From: Hamiltosporidium tvaerminnensis
Lineage: Eukaryota > Microsporidia > Dubosqiidae
Direction of reading: 5' to 3'
DNA length: 64,000 bases
Assembly (NCBI GenBank): GCA_022605425.2
Contig: JAKIMF020000005.1
Coordinates: forward strand, 1,212,501-1,276,500
Position numbers and translations under genes: made by a program. The notes under the pieces are model-generated. The model saw nothing but the letters and a program-made list of their open reading frames with translations. It was not told the DNA's origin and searched no databases. Below are positions 1-10,138 of this stretch, piece after piece; the first letter of the stretch is position 1, and each line of letters starts with the position of its first letter.

Positions 1-396
1 ATCCAAATTTTGATTTTAAATTCCAAACAACAATAAAATTAAGAAAATATCATTCGATTCAGAGATATTTTTATACGTTACTTAGTTTATTGTTAAGGTT
101 GGAAACATTACTTGAAAGGTAAATTTAAATATTTGTCTTTATAAAGCAATTTATACTTAGTTGCAAATAAGTGAATAGAAATAGTCTTTTAAAATTATGA
201 TACATTGTTGAATTATTTATGCGTTATAGAATTTAAGATATATAAACTAAATCATAAAATTTTTTCAGCCATCGGTCTTTTTCTTTCTCGTTTTTGTTTG
301 CTTCATTCACAAAAAAAATATTAGTAAAATAATTCTTTTTTTCTTACTATTCATTACATTGATATTTTATCTAAAATAATAGTTACCCATCTTACA
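1..396. other. AT-rich leader region, no gene seen
   Basis: No convincing coding sequence, RNA gene or repeat is visible. The stretch is A/T-rich and ends with a CCC trinucleotide about ten bases before the start codon at 397. CCC-like signals close to start codons have been described in microsporidia; calling this one a signal is inference. Confidence 0.4.
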
Positions 397-1083
397 ATGC
401 CACTGATTTTAGTTATCGCTGCTAATACAGAAAAAATTACACAATTTAATACTGAATTGTGTAATTATATCACTGAAACACAAACCAATACAAAATCAGA
501 AATTCATATTTTAGATGGAACTTTTTTAGAAATAAAATCCAAACTTTTATCGTTGGTTGATTGTAAAAAAATTTTTATTCTTAACGGAGCTTTTTATAAA
601 TCAGAAAGATATGAATTTTATTGTATTTCTAGAAGATTCAATACTTCATTTCTTATTGTTCATATACCAGATAAAACTATAAATTACGAAGCAACACAAT
701 TTACTTCTTCTTTTGACGGACCAGTAATTGATATTGAACATGATTCACAGTATTTGGATACCATTGTTAAATATATGAATAAAAATTCAAAATCTACTAG
801 AGCTCATACTTCTAATATGACACGTAATAATCAAACTTTAAATGTTAGCAAGGAAGAATCTAGTGATCCTTCGTGTAACGATTATTTAAAAAATGTTCAG
901 TTAGCAATAAATGAAATTAGAAGTACATATTCAGACCAGTCTTTTGTGTATAAAGAAGTTTTGGATGCTTGTGAAACTGTAACTATACGATTGGTTTCAT
1001 TGAATCCTAAAACCATTGAAGATGTCAAGCATTTCTATTCTAAAATGGTTGTAAATGAATTAAAACTGAAGGGATTACAATGA
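397..1083 (+). CDS. KTI12-like (Elongator-associated) protein with degenerate P-loop
   Basis: The 228-residue protein resembles Kti12, the P-loop ATPase-like partner of Elongator in tRNA wobble-uridine modification and a relative of L-seryl-tRNA(Sec) kinase. It starts MPLILVI, matching the MPLV opening of Kti12. Residues 67-77 (FYKSERYEFYC) followed by a hydrophobic strand to residue 91 line up with the conserved NYIKGxRYxLYC block and its following strand. The C-terminal 70 residues are helical, like the Kti12 tail. Residues 8-15, where Kti12 has GxxxxGK(S/T), read AANTEKIT, so the glycines are gone, and the Asp before the NYIKG block is also replaced. If this is Kti12, ATP binding is probably lost or altered. 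It is shorter than yeast Kti12 (about 313 residues), which suits microsporidian reduction. The assignment rests on motif recall only. The ATG at 397 is the first in frame, with ACCCATC just upstream. Confidence 0.55.
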   Translation: MPLILVIAANTEKITQFNTELCNYITETQTNTKSEIHILDGTFLEIKSKLLSLVDCKKIFILNGAFYKSERYEFYCISRRFNTSFLIVHIPDKTINYEATQFTSSFDGPVIDIEHDSQYLDTIVKYMNKNSKSTRAHTSNMTRNNQTLNVSKEESSDPSCNDYLKNVQLAINEIRSTYSDQSFVYKEVLDACETVTIRLVSLNPKTIEDVKHFYSKMVVNELKLKGLQ

Positions 1084-1249
1084 GAATATGTTTTGTTTTT
1101 AGACAAAGAAATAAATATTGGTATTTATTATTTCTATGAACATAAAATTATAATAAAAAACATACATTGTTGTTTGAATATATTCTTGTTCGAAATTTTC
1201 TTTAAATAAAAATTATTTAATAATTGATTGCGTTTTCCTTATTTATTTG

Positions 1250-1960
1250 CTTATTTGGTCTAAGGTTGCTCGGCCATTCTTTAATTTTTATTTTTATTCC
1301 GCTTTAATTCTTCGCAGTGGTCTCTTTATCAAGATTTATGGATTTGCTTGTATTTGTTTCACCTTTTATCGAATTGGCGTGTATTTTTAGTGTTGGTACA
1401 ATTTTTAGTGAACTTATGAGTTATTGATTGCTTCAGAATAATCTTTGAACTTCAATCGTATTAAATATAAACTAAAATCTTTCTGGCGCAAAAAATAGTG
1501 TTTTGGAGCTTTCTATGAATGCCTGCTTAAATCTTGTCTTAAAATAACCTGTACTTCAAAATTTTCTAAGATACATTCTAGGGCAAGTTTCAATAATGCC
1601 ATGTTAAATTATCACTTTAGAAAGTATTTCCAAATTAAGGTTTTCAGGAAAGACTAATTTGTTGTATAATAGATCATACGTTTTACTTTTTGAGGTTTCA
1701 AATCTTTTAAGTAAATTTTAAAAGGTAATTTCTGCTTAAACATCCAGTAGCGTTTAATTTTCTTTTGAACTGAAGCTACGGGTTTTTAGTTTCTAACTTG
1801 TTTAGTAAGTATTCATTATGGTCTCTAATTTTAATTTCGCCTACATATTTACAAAAGCCTTTTATACTTAACAGCTCTTAATTGGTTTTGTAATTCGAAT
1901 TTACCTCCATATAACAGAGAATATATATCACCAATCCCCACCTGGTTTTGCTTTTTTGTC
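1250..1960 (-). pseudogene. possible decayed protein-coding remnant
   Basis: Read on the minus strand, this stretch has consecutive runs of 30-60 codons with few stops, broken by frame changes: for example an open run starting at a Met (MALLKLALECILENFEVQVI) near 1600 and lysine-rich runs on both sides. Base composition is richer in G and C than the flanking spacer. I could not link it to any family. It may be an old gene or transposon remnant between the KTI12-like gene and the membrane protein gene. Nothing recognisable remains in the rest of 1084-2182. Confidence 0.25.
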
Positions 1961-2182
1961 ATATGAGAGAACTTTGGCATGTCAAATTGCATATTAATCT
2001 ACTTTTCAATGAGATTTATTCGGTGGTTTATCCTTTGTACTTCTCTCAACAGGTATGTCTTTCTTCATACATATTCAGAAAAAATATTGCATATTAAAAC
2101 TAGAATAAATCAAATATGTTTAAATATTTATAAAAGATTTACGAAACGAACTTTAATTATACCAAAGAGCTCCCTCATAATC

Positions 2183-2968
2183 TCATACGTTTAACAAATT
2201 TTTCAACACATGAATTGAAAATATTTGACTAAATATATTCCAAAAATACAAATAAATCAATGCTAGAGGCACTATCACTGTCCCAATCTTCCTTTTTTTA
2301 ATCAAGGAAAAAACGATATACACGAGTTGAAATATTAAAACCAATAGAATTATAAAATGACGTGTTACATTTAGAACAGTACGAGAGTATGTAAATCTAA
2401 CAATATTTTCAATCAATAAACCTAATGTAGCCAAAGTATATATAATACAGAATTTCAATGTCGAACTTTTTGATGTATTCATAATTTTCTCAATACCTTT
2501 AGAATAGAAATAGAATATAAAAAGTAATATAAAAGACATAAAATATAATATACCATAAGAATGTCTTCCGTTAAATATTTCCGAAGTATTTATATAATCA
2601 GCTGATCTTTGTATGTTGCTTAAATAACTGTCACAAAATAAAATGATTAAATTTAAAACACAGCAGAAAATAAATCTAATCAATGTAGAAATATTTAACT
2701 CATTTCTTCTGTTTTTAGCAAGAAAATACATATAAATGATTGTAATATAAATCAAATATTTTGTAAATATCTCATGCAGATACTCGAAATTGTAATTATA
2801 TGATATGAATAGACCGAAAATGCAAGTAACGAATAATTCTAACAGGAACATTAAAAGGAATACAAAATAGCGGCTTAATTTAACTCTTTTGTCATAATTG
2901 CATACACTTATATCATCAATTGAGATTTCTAAATTTTCTTTTGGATCTGCTAAATTATTACTGTCCAT
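2183..2968 (-). CDS. multi-spanning membrane protein, unknown
   Basis: A 261-residue ORF starting at ATG 2968 (MDSNNLADPK). After a hydrophilic, probably cytosolic N-terminal tail of about 30 residues, it consists mostly of hydrophobic segments. I count seven to eight likely membrane helices, starting near residues 34-56, 70-84, 94-112, 137-157, 170-188, 202-222 and 230-250, joined by short Lys/Arg-containing loops (for example KNRRNE and IKKRKIG). No transporter, flippase or channel motif is recognisable. The length and layout suit a small transporter-like or lineage-specific membrane protein. Codon use matches the neighbouring genes, and there is no sign of breakage. Confidence 0.6.
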   Translation of the reverse strand: MDSNNLADPKENLEISIDDISVCNYDKRVKLSRYFVFLLMFLLELFVTCIFGLFISYNYNFEYLHEIFTKYLIYITIIYMYFLAKNRRNELNISTLIRFIFCCVLNLIILFCDSYLSNIQRSADYINTSEIFNGRHSYGILYFMSFILLFIFYFYSKGIEKIMNTSKSSTLKFCIIYTLATLGLLIENIVRFTYSRTVLNVTRHFIILLVLIFQLVYIVFSLIKKRKIGTVIVPLALIYLYFWNIFSQIFSIHVLKNLLNV

Positions 2969-4439
2969 CAGAATATTTTTTTTTTCGTATCTTTATATTA
3001 GATTAAAAATTTAATTAATAAATTAGATTTCCTAAATTAATTTAAAAATATTTTATACGGTAAAAAATGATAAATTAATATATTTTGACTACTTACAAAA
3101 AAATAGAGATATTGAGACTGCAAATGTCTAAGACTGATTTTCAAGACCTTATAGCTTTTATAATATTTCTTGGTTCCATGTCTAGAGGAAAAAAGGTTCT
3201 GCATGTGGTAACGATCACATTCTAATATTCGATTTTTACGAATTTTAAACGAAATTGCGAAATGGATTTAACTTATTTTCACAAGTTATATGTAAAAAAG
3301 AGACTAATAAAGTAAGATGATCGCGAAGAGAGCATGTACTCATCAAAAGATATACCGAAAAAGAGTAACTATGCTCCTACATTGAATTCCTTTGTTTATC
3401 TTAGAATCTCGCTATATTCTTTTTAATAGTATTTTAAATTTTAATTTATTGATAAAATCCTTATGTAAAATCTAAACAAGAATATAGAATAGTATTTCGA
3501 TCGAATTTTAACAACTTACCAAAGCTATAATTAAATAAGTATTTAATTATAATTATTTACATGAAACAATTATGAAGATACGAAAACAAACAATATAATT
3601 TAAATAAATAACAGTCTGTCTTCTTTCCACGCATCCAACTTAAATAAAAAAAATTCTGAAATTATATTCTGATTTTTATATTACAGTAGATTACAAATAA
3701 AGTGGTTTGATTCTTACATATACTTTTATGAAAAAATATAAGTTGAATTCTATAAAACAGATTGTGAGTACTTCTTTTAAAAATATATTTAATCTGTATG
3801 CGGAAATTGAAATATATATCATATAAAACTTGATGTTTAAATTTGAATTTTTCAATTGATATATTTATTGTGTATAAAAAATTGGTTTGATTACAGTGGT
3901 TATGGTGAAAATTCTTCTTAATATTCGCTAAAATTTTTGCAAAAAAAGATTGAAGAATCAAGATATTTAAAGCAATAATCTTGCTTTATATATAGTTGTA
4001 GATACAATTTCTTATGTAATAAACCGGGATTATATTGTAACAACAATCTATAGCTTTTACTTAAGAGCCTCGAAATATACAGGACTAATACATTCAGTAA
4101 ATAATACCTGAAAAATGTCGAAACCAGTTCATTACATCAGTGAAAACAATAAGGATCAGCCTAATACAGGACATATTTGGAGGAAAGATCTAGAGATGTA
4201 ATCTATATCGCAAAAATATAAAACAAACTGGACAACTATATACAACGAAAGCCTTCAAAAAAACATGCTAAGCAAGCAAAAACAAAATTAATAACCTAGA
4301 GGAAGAATAAGAAGTCTAAAATAGAGTCATTAATTTGAAATTCAGAAAAAGATTAGAATAGAAAGGAATAATGAAATCAACAGAAGAGTAGGTAGAATAA
4401 AGCAACCTGGTATAGTGTAACCTTTATCCCAATGTTAAT
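2969..4439. other. gene-free spacer
   Basis: Nearly 1.5 kb without a supportable gene. Short ORFs such as the one at 3662-3961 on the minus strand are Phe/Ile/Lys-rich and look like chance ORFs in A/T-rich DNA. From about 4020 to 4420 composition becomes A/G-rich on the plus strand, which may be an unrecognised decayed coding segment. Confidence 0.35.
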
Positions 4440-4965
4440 TTGTTGGAAATAAAATTAAAAGGTTTTTAATTTGAAAAAAAAAATGTGCAAGGATTTTAAT
4501 AGATATAATTTCTTGTTAAAAACAATATTCCCCTTTAATGATTTTTTTCAACCCCTCTACCCACCAAATGATTCTCTTCAAAATCCGTTTCTATTTTTAT
4601 ATTTATTTTTGGCTCTTTTACTGTGGTTTCTTTTTACGAAACTATTTGTTTCTTTCGATTTAACATGTTAAGCTCTATTTTTCTCGTTACCTTCTTTTCA
4701 TAAAAGAGTGTTGGTTTCTCATGTCTCTTGGCTATTTTAAATAACTGAAATTAATGGTATTTTCAGTATTTGGTCCCGAGTCAGATCCTCACTGTCGAAT
4801 AAGAGAAATGTTTAAACTGTTCTTCTTAGGTATTAATGACTAGGTGTATGCCTCTACATTCATGGGTATTTGCAGTCTTTTAAGCTATGTCTTGTTATAT
4901 TTTGTCACAATACTATTCCAGGTCATCTCAGGGAGGATTATCTCAACAGTAAACTTATAACTTAA
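4440..4965 (-). mobile_element. decayed 3' fragment of the R2/R4-like retrotransposon
   Basis: Diverged 5'-truncated relic in minus orientation. It parallels the 3' end of the full-length copies: plus-strand blocks such as CATTCATGGGTATTT near 4858, TTTTGTCACAATAC near 4902 and CCAGGTCATCTCA near 4918 recur at 13085, 13128 and 13144, and again around 37027-37096. The coding frame of the endonuclease region is destroyed. Boundaries are approximate and no target-site duplication could be fixed. Confidence 0.6.
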
Positions 4966-5002
4966 TAGATTTCGCTAACAAAATATTCAAATATTTATAA
5001 AT

Positions 5003-6046
5003 TTACCGAATATTTTTGTTCATTCTTAACCAATCAACATCACTTACTTCAATTATATTATTAGTCTTGAACATGAATATTAAATTAAATTCTTTATTTT
5101 TAAATTCATTTACAAATTCATCATTATTATTAAATTCCCAGGGCAAGTTTTCTATTTTAATTTTTAAATCAAAATAATTAGTCATTTTTATCAAAATATA
5201 TTTATATTCTTTATTATTGGAATCTTCTAACGATATAGTTGGAACAGAATCGATTGTACCATTTAAATATTTAACTTTTATATGGTAACCACTTGCTAAA
5301 ATAGAATCGTTTAAAAATAGTTGTCTTATTACAAAACTTGGGATATGTAACTTACTGTTTTGATTGAATTTATCCAGATTGATCTTTGAATCTTCTCTAT
5401 TTATATCTATAATTTCAACATTTTTATTAAAAAGTACTGCATTATACGAAACATGATTTACAATTAATTTACAAATATTATTTTCTATATTTTGATAAAC
5501 TTCTGCTATTTCATTTTCTGATTTAGTTGGAATAAATAATTTTAAATGAATTCTAGACAAAATATACAAATAATATTTATATCTTTCAGATTTGTGTACA
5601 AGTAAATTCTTATAGTTTGTTAGTTTAAAATACAAATCTTCTCTAAAAAAACATTGAGTTGAAGCATTCGTTTCGAAGCTTTGATCTACACCGATTTTTT
5701 TATTTAAATTTTTTAATATGAGCCTATCAATTTCTTCAGAATAACTATTAAATTCTTCATATGTGTATAAAGAACATTCAAGAATATCAATTACAATATT
5801 CCAGTAATTATTTGTAATTGCTTTTGCTTTAATAAAACTCACCATATTTCCAATAAATTCTTGATTTTTAAAACATTTTTGATAGAATATTAAAGGAGAT
5901 ACTGAATCGATAGAGAAAACCAAATCTTTATTACAAAATGAACAGAAACAATCATTTTTTTCCGAAATAGAATCTATATAATTATAGAGTTGATTGTATA
6001 AATATTCTAATCGGTTTTCAGAAAGTTTTAAGTGTTTTAAACTCAT
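5003..6046 (-). CDS. unknown 347-aa protein with N-terminal Cys pair
   Basis: An intact 347-residue ORF starting at ATG 6046 (MSLKHLKLSEN), with ACCCATCG about ten bases upstream. It is hydrophilic with alternating helical and strand-like stretches, and has no signal peptide or membrane segment. A cysteine cluster at about residues 33-38 (CFCSFC) could bind metal but has no obvious second half. The first two thirds are helix-rich; the last third (from about residue 230) looks like beta strands (for example YHIKVKYLNG and KEYKYILIKM). I do not recognise a family. Its 3' end lies about 40 bp from the retroelement relic at 4440-4965. Confidence 0.6.
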   Translation of the reverse strand: MSLKHLKLSENRLEYLYNQLYNYIDSISEKNDCFCSFCNKDLVFSIDSVSPLIFYQKCFKNQEFIGNMVSFIKAKAITNNYWNIVIDILECSLYTYEEFNSYSEEIDRLILKNLNKKIGVDQSFETNASTQCFFREDLYFKLTNYKNLLVHKSERYKYYLYILSRIHLKLFIPTKSENEIAEVYQNIENNICKLIVNHVSYNAVLFNKNVEIIDINREDSKINLDKFNQNSKLHIPSFVIRQLFLNDSILASGYHIKVKYLNGTIDSVPTISLEDSNNKEYKYILIKMTNYFDLKIKIENLPWEFNNNDEFVNEFKNKEFNLIFMFKTNNIIEVSDVDWLRMNKNIR

Positions 6047-6128
6047 ATATGCGATGGGTAATTCTTATTTTAAAATAAATTTTCCATTTTGTTTCCAAAT
6101 TCTTCACGACAATTTTATTTGTATTTTT

Positions 6129-6320
6129 CTATCGTCGAAGAAGATTTAAGTCAAAACCAAATATAGAGGAATTCATTAAAAACGCATCAACCGAATATAT
6201 GCCAAGAGCCGAGGACACACCAAACTTACTTCCTTTAAAAATATGTATCAACAAGAAAAAAGGTATTAAAGTAATCAAAATACAAAATATTAAACTTATA
6301 ATTTTTAACGATATAACCAC
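6129..6320 (-). CDS. short hydrophobic ORF without an ATG start (doubtful)
   Basis: A 63-codon frame ending at 6129 encodes a strongly hydrophobic segment of about 23 residues followed by a second moderately hydrophobic one. The frame begins with GTG, has an in-frame TAG two codons upstream, and has no ATG until near its end. It is therefore not a normal eukaryotic gene as it stands. It could be the second exon of a spliced gene (the sense strand reads CTGACCTTAG just upstream, like a branch point plus acceptor), a broken gene, or chance. I could not find a matching donor site with an ATG exon in the 350 bases upstream. Confidence 0.25.
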   Translation of the reverse strand: MVISLKIISLIFCILITLIPFFLLIHIFKGSKFGVSSALGIYSVDAFLMNSSIFGFDLNLLRR

Positions 6321-6683
6321 TAACTAAGGTCAGTTTAAAGATAAAAAATTAAGTCGAATATATAAGAAAATTACTAAGAAGATAAAGAATTAATCAAAAT
6401 AAAATAACACTTAAAACAGCATTTAAATAAATTCTAATTAAATTTTCTCAAATAGTAAACAAATTTCTGTTTAATTTAAAAAAACAATTTATAAAGAAAT
6501 AAATTTTTAAAATAGAAAAATTTAAAATAATTGTAAAATTTATTTTTATGATTCGAATTAAATAAATTCCAAATGATTGATTAAATCAATTCAAATAATT
6601 TTATCTTTCATTTATAAAATATTTCTGTTTAATAAAAAATTTGCGCCTTTTTTTATATAAAATTTAACAGAAATAAAATATGC
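6321..6683. other. very AT-rich divergent spacer
   Basis: Over 360 bases of A/T-rich DNA between the minus-strand hydrophobic ORF and the plus-strand small gene at 6684. If both neighbours are real this is a divergent promoter region. I see no distinct motif or repeat. Confidence 0.35.
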
Positions 6684-6890
6684 ATGGGGTCTGTAGAATC
6701 AACACTAAACAAAAAATATCCATTAAAATATGAAAAGAAGCAAGAAAATGGAAATATTTGTGCTAAATACGAACAAAGAATTAGAGACATCAAAACCCAA
6801 ATAAACAGTCGAAATAGAAACGATTCAAGTCTTATTCATGATGAGAAAACCTATATAAAACTTCTTAAAGAGGTTCAAAGTTCTTTATAA
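6684..6890 (+). CDS. small protein with N-myristoylation-type start
   Basis: A 68-residue ORF from ATG 6684 to TAA 6890. The N-terminus MGSVEST fits the N-myristoylation pattern (Gly2, small residue at 3, Ser at 6). The rest is Lys/Glu/Asn-rich and predicted helical, with no hydrophobic segment, so a lipid-anchored peripheral membrane peptide is possible. It is too short to assign. A truncated ESCRT-III Vps20/CHMP6-like helix or a lineage-specific peptide are alternatives I cannot separate. Its 3' side runs into the T-rich target of retroelement copy 1, about 115 bp after the stop. Confidence 0.4.
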   Translation: MGSVESTLNKKYPLKYEKKQENGNICAKYEQRIRDIKTQINSRNRNDSSLIHDEKTYIKLLKEVQSSL

Positions 6891-7004
6891 AATTTATGTT
6901 TATGCAATCTTTTAACTTATTTTTAATTTTAATTTATTTTCTTTTTTTTATTCGTTTTTCTTCGGTTTCTTCAGATCATTTTCCCTGATTATAAAAAATT
7001 AAAT

Positions 7005-7021
7005 ATTTTTTTTCCTGTTTT
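7005..7021. repeat. target-site duplication of retroelement copy 1, 5' side
   Basis: The sequence AT-(T)n-CCTGTTTT here is repeated right after the element's 3' end at 10139-10155, differing only in the length of the T run (eight against six). The retroelement sequence starts at 7022, where it begins to match the interior of copy 3. The uneven T run makes the exact TSD length uncertain (about 15-17 bp). Confidence 0.6.
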
Positions 7022-10000
7022 CTTACCTTCGCCTAATGCACCAGTTCCCTCTTCGGTTGAAGTCTCTGCGTGCGAGCCATCGTACGACATGACAAGCCCC
7101 TGTACTCTAGCTATTCCAGAAGGTAACAGGCTAATGGCATTGCGGACGATATTCGATTCCGTAACAGCCGACCCGAAGGAATGGCCTCGAATTGTTTTTT
7201 TTTTGCAGTACAGACAAGGTTTGAAAGAATGCCAAGAAATGGCTGGACAGAGCTTCACAGGTACTATAATGAGAAATTCGGCTGCACTGAAACTCTCGAA
7301 GTGTTAAAAAAATTGGCACAAAGTGAGATGGGAAAGGATGTAAAATCAGAAGAGAATGGAGAGCGACGTAGAATCGCCACTTGTCTCGCTGATACATGCA
7401 CCTTGACCGACACCACGGAGTACATAAACCTGAGAGATAAATTCTTGAGTAAAATCAAAGAAATCTCTGAGAACGAAATTGGAAAAGTGGTGGTCCGAAC
7501 TAGAAAACATCCAAATGAATTGGTTGATAGTAAAGTTCTGGATCTCATTAATCGAGTAGTCGGTGAATATGCAGGAGCTCATGTACCTGAGTCAATTACG
7601 GAAGCCGCGTATATCATGCAAGCTGCGCAGATATGCTATGACGAGGCAACGCGCATAGAGAAGCCTAGATCCGCTTGATAGGAAAACATAGAAAGTAAAA
7701 TTTCTAAGTTAGTACTTTCCAAAGATCTTCTCGAGAAGGCTCGTAAGCAGGAAAAGCTCTCCACCTCGGAAACGAAGAGCCTTAAGAAAATCATGCAAGA
7801 GTTTAATTTAAACTTGAGCAGTGTAACTGATCTTTCTGAGGCTTTAGTTAAGAAGAATGAGTCTTTGAATGTGTACGAGAAAAAAATTACGATGCATGAA
7901 AGTAGGAAGCAATTCCGAAAAGAGAATCGTATGTTTGAGCTTTTCCGAGGTCGATTTTATCGTGGGTTATCTGAGCATGTGGAATCCGAGCATGTGGTTA
8001 GTCGTGATGAAATTGTGAGTTTTTGGTCTACAATGTGGAACAAAAATGATGACACAGTCACGTACGATGATTATTTGATTCCATTTGTATCAGATAATCA
8101 TCCGACCACGTTTCCTTCACTTGATGAATTTGTAAATATCATTAATTGGCTTCCCAATTGGAAAGCTGCTGGAATTGATGGTATTTACAATTTTTTCATT
8201 AAGAAACTTACAACTCTTCACAAATATCTTTATGATATTGTGAAAGTTATTGTTTGAAGGAACACCTCGCTGATTGGTTTTACTGCGGGCTTACGTATTT
8301 GATACCGGGAATTCCACGAAGAGGCTCTGACTCGGCCATCACTTGTATGTCCAACCTCTACAGTTAACGACGTTGTACAGGTCGTTCACTTGGTGGGGGG
8401 TTGCTTGCGAGAACCAATTGGGGCGGTGAGGTGTGCGGGGCGAAGAGCAGGCTCTACTGAATATTGCCTTAATAAAGGTATGGAAATAATCTTAGGCAAC
8501 ATGGATTGATGTTAAAAGCTTTGATTCAATAGATCATGCTTATTTAACTCATGATTGAAACCTTAATTTACCTGATTGGATCCTGAAATTTATTAAGGTA
8601 ATTATATCAAATGGAAATTGATATATCGTAGGGCCTGAAAAATCATGGCGAGTTGATGATTCTCGGATGTCTGTCACCTTTGTTATTTGTGTTTGTATGG
8701 ATCCATTGCCGCTTAATGAAAATACCAGTGCGTCAACGATGCGAATCCCATTCTACTAATATCTCTTGTTTATTGATGATCTTAGCTCCTTGCAAGACAG
8801 CTCCCATTGAGTGCTTGACGGCGGCGGAATTTTAGAGGTGATTGGCTTAGATTACGGTGCCACAATGATACGTTTGTAGATACTGCTACTCTTCTGAGGT
8901 GTTGTGTTTCAATATTTAGGAATAATGAAGACAGCGGGAATCCCAACACGTAGCTCTTTGAGAAGTACAGAGCAAACTTATAGGTTGACTTTGTCACACT
9001 GATTAATGCAAAATTTTTTTCTGCAATCATCAACATGATATCGTTAATCAACTACCACATGGTACTTCACTTGAACCGGCTACTTCTGTTGATGATGCAG
9101 TGTGGTGTTGGTTAAATGATCATCTCCGCCTGTGAGGGTTTTCTTCCTGACAACTTGAGGGCCTCTGTGTTGGTTGAGAAGCGAACATATGCTTCTGCAC
9201 TCTTGGATTGTCTGAAGTGAAATATCACTGACGCAGCAATCCTGGTGGGATAATATAAACCCATCTTGCACTAATAAAGGCTTCTTAAGTGTACAGGTTG
9301 GTGGAAGTCACTGAGTTTGAGCTCACTTGCAAACTATATAACGAAATGAAAACGAACTCCATTAGTTATATAATGCAAGAAAATGAGCTTGTGAGTGTTG
9401 TACTCTTCGGTGGCTGAGGGAAATATTAGCCACAATAGCTTGTTCTGCTATATCCAGGATGAAATGTATTCTGGGGCATGTGTGTGTCAACATTGGGGTC
9501 TGGTGACTGTGGATCATTGAACTGATGCGAAAATGCTGGCCATATTACACTGACGGCATATTGGTCGATGCCTAACCTTCTTCTTCTAATAGATATGTTT
9601 AGTCTTCAAACGAATGAGCCACTCGTTGAAATTCTTGATAATGGTATGCAGATGTGGACACCGAATTAAAACTGATGTTAAATTGAATACGACCGAATAT
9701 TTATTTTAGATAGAAGAAGAATAAGATAACACTCATTGGTGGAATCACTTCGATTCACTTCAAATAGTTGAAACTGAAAACTTGAAGTATGACCTGCTGC
9801 CAATGGTTGGGTCTTATTTATAAGTGTGTGTTGAGATAATCCCTTTGTGATGACCTGGGACGGTTTGTGACAAATACCATATCTCATCTTAAAGACTGAA
9901 TACCCTGATGTGGCATAATTCGTCATGTACTTAGAACGTGACATTTCTTTGATCACGGGATTGTCACTAATGCCTGCGTCTGGTTTTTATGGATCATGCT

Positions 10001-10138
10001 AACCCTTTAAAGAAGCGTGTGTTATTTTAAACCATTCCCCTTTTTCCGAGGAACCGACCGCCATCTAATGGGTCGTTTAGAGCATGTGGTTAGGTGAAAC
10101 ATTAATGTTAATTTTTAACCCAGAATTTTATTAAATAA
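7022..10138 (+). mobile_element. R2/R4-like non-LTR retrotransposon, copy 1, 5'-truncated
   Basis: A 3.1-kb copy in plus orientation. It begins inside the ORF, about 230 bases into the element as judged from copy 3, and ends with the family 3' signature CCCAGAATTTTATTAAATAA at 10119-10138. 5' truncation and flanking duplications are typical of target-primed reverse transcription. The first 1.2 kb (to about 8245) is close to copy 3. From about 8245 to about 10110 nearly every codon frame is lost, mainly because single A residues are missing (see findings). It inserted into the T-rich tandem repeat that lies upstream of RPS18. Confidence 0.85.
7031..9990 (+). pseudogene. remains of the R2/R4-like polyprotein in copy 1
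   Basis: Open pieces remain at 7089-7190, 7181-7678 (165 codons) and 7793-8257 (154 codons), corresponding to the N-terminal region and the start of the reverse transcriptase. A frameshift lies at a run of ten T's near 7195; copy 3 has eight there. The piece ending at 7678 stops at TGA-TAG, exactly as in copy 3, where copy 2 has sense codons. After 8257 the RT palm, the FVDD-type active site, the zinc knuckle and the endonuclease can be followed only by comparing DNA with copy 3. Dead. Confidence 0.8.

Noticed and set aside
4471-4671. 66-codon hydrophobic plus-strand ORF
   Set aside because: It is the antisense of a decayed retroelement 3' end; the hydrophobicity comes from T-rich DNA.
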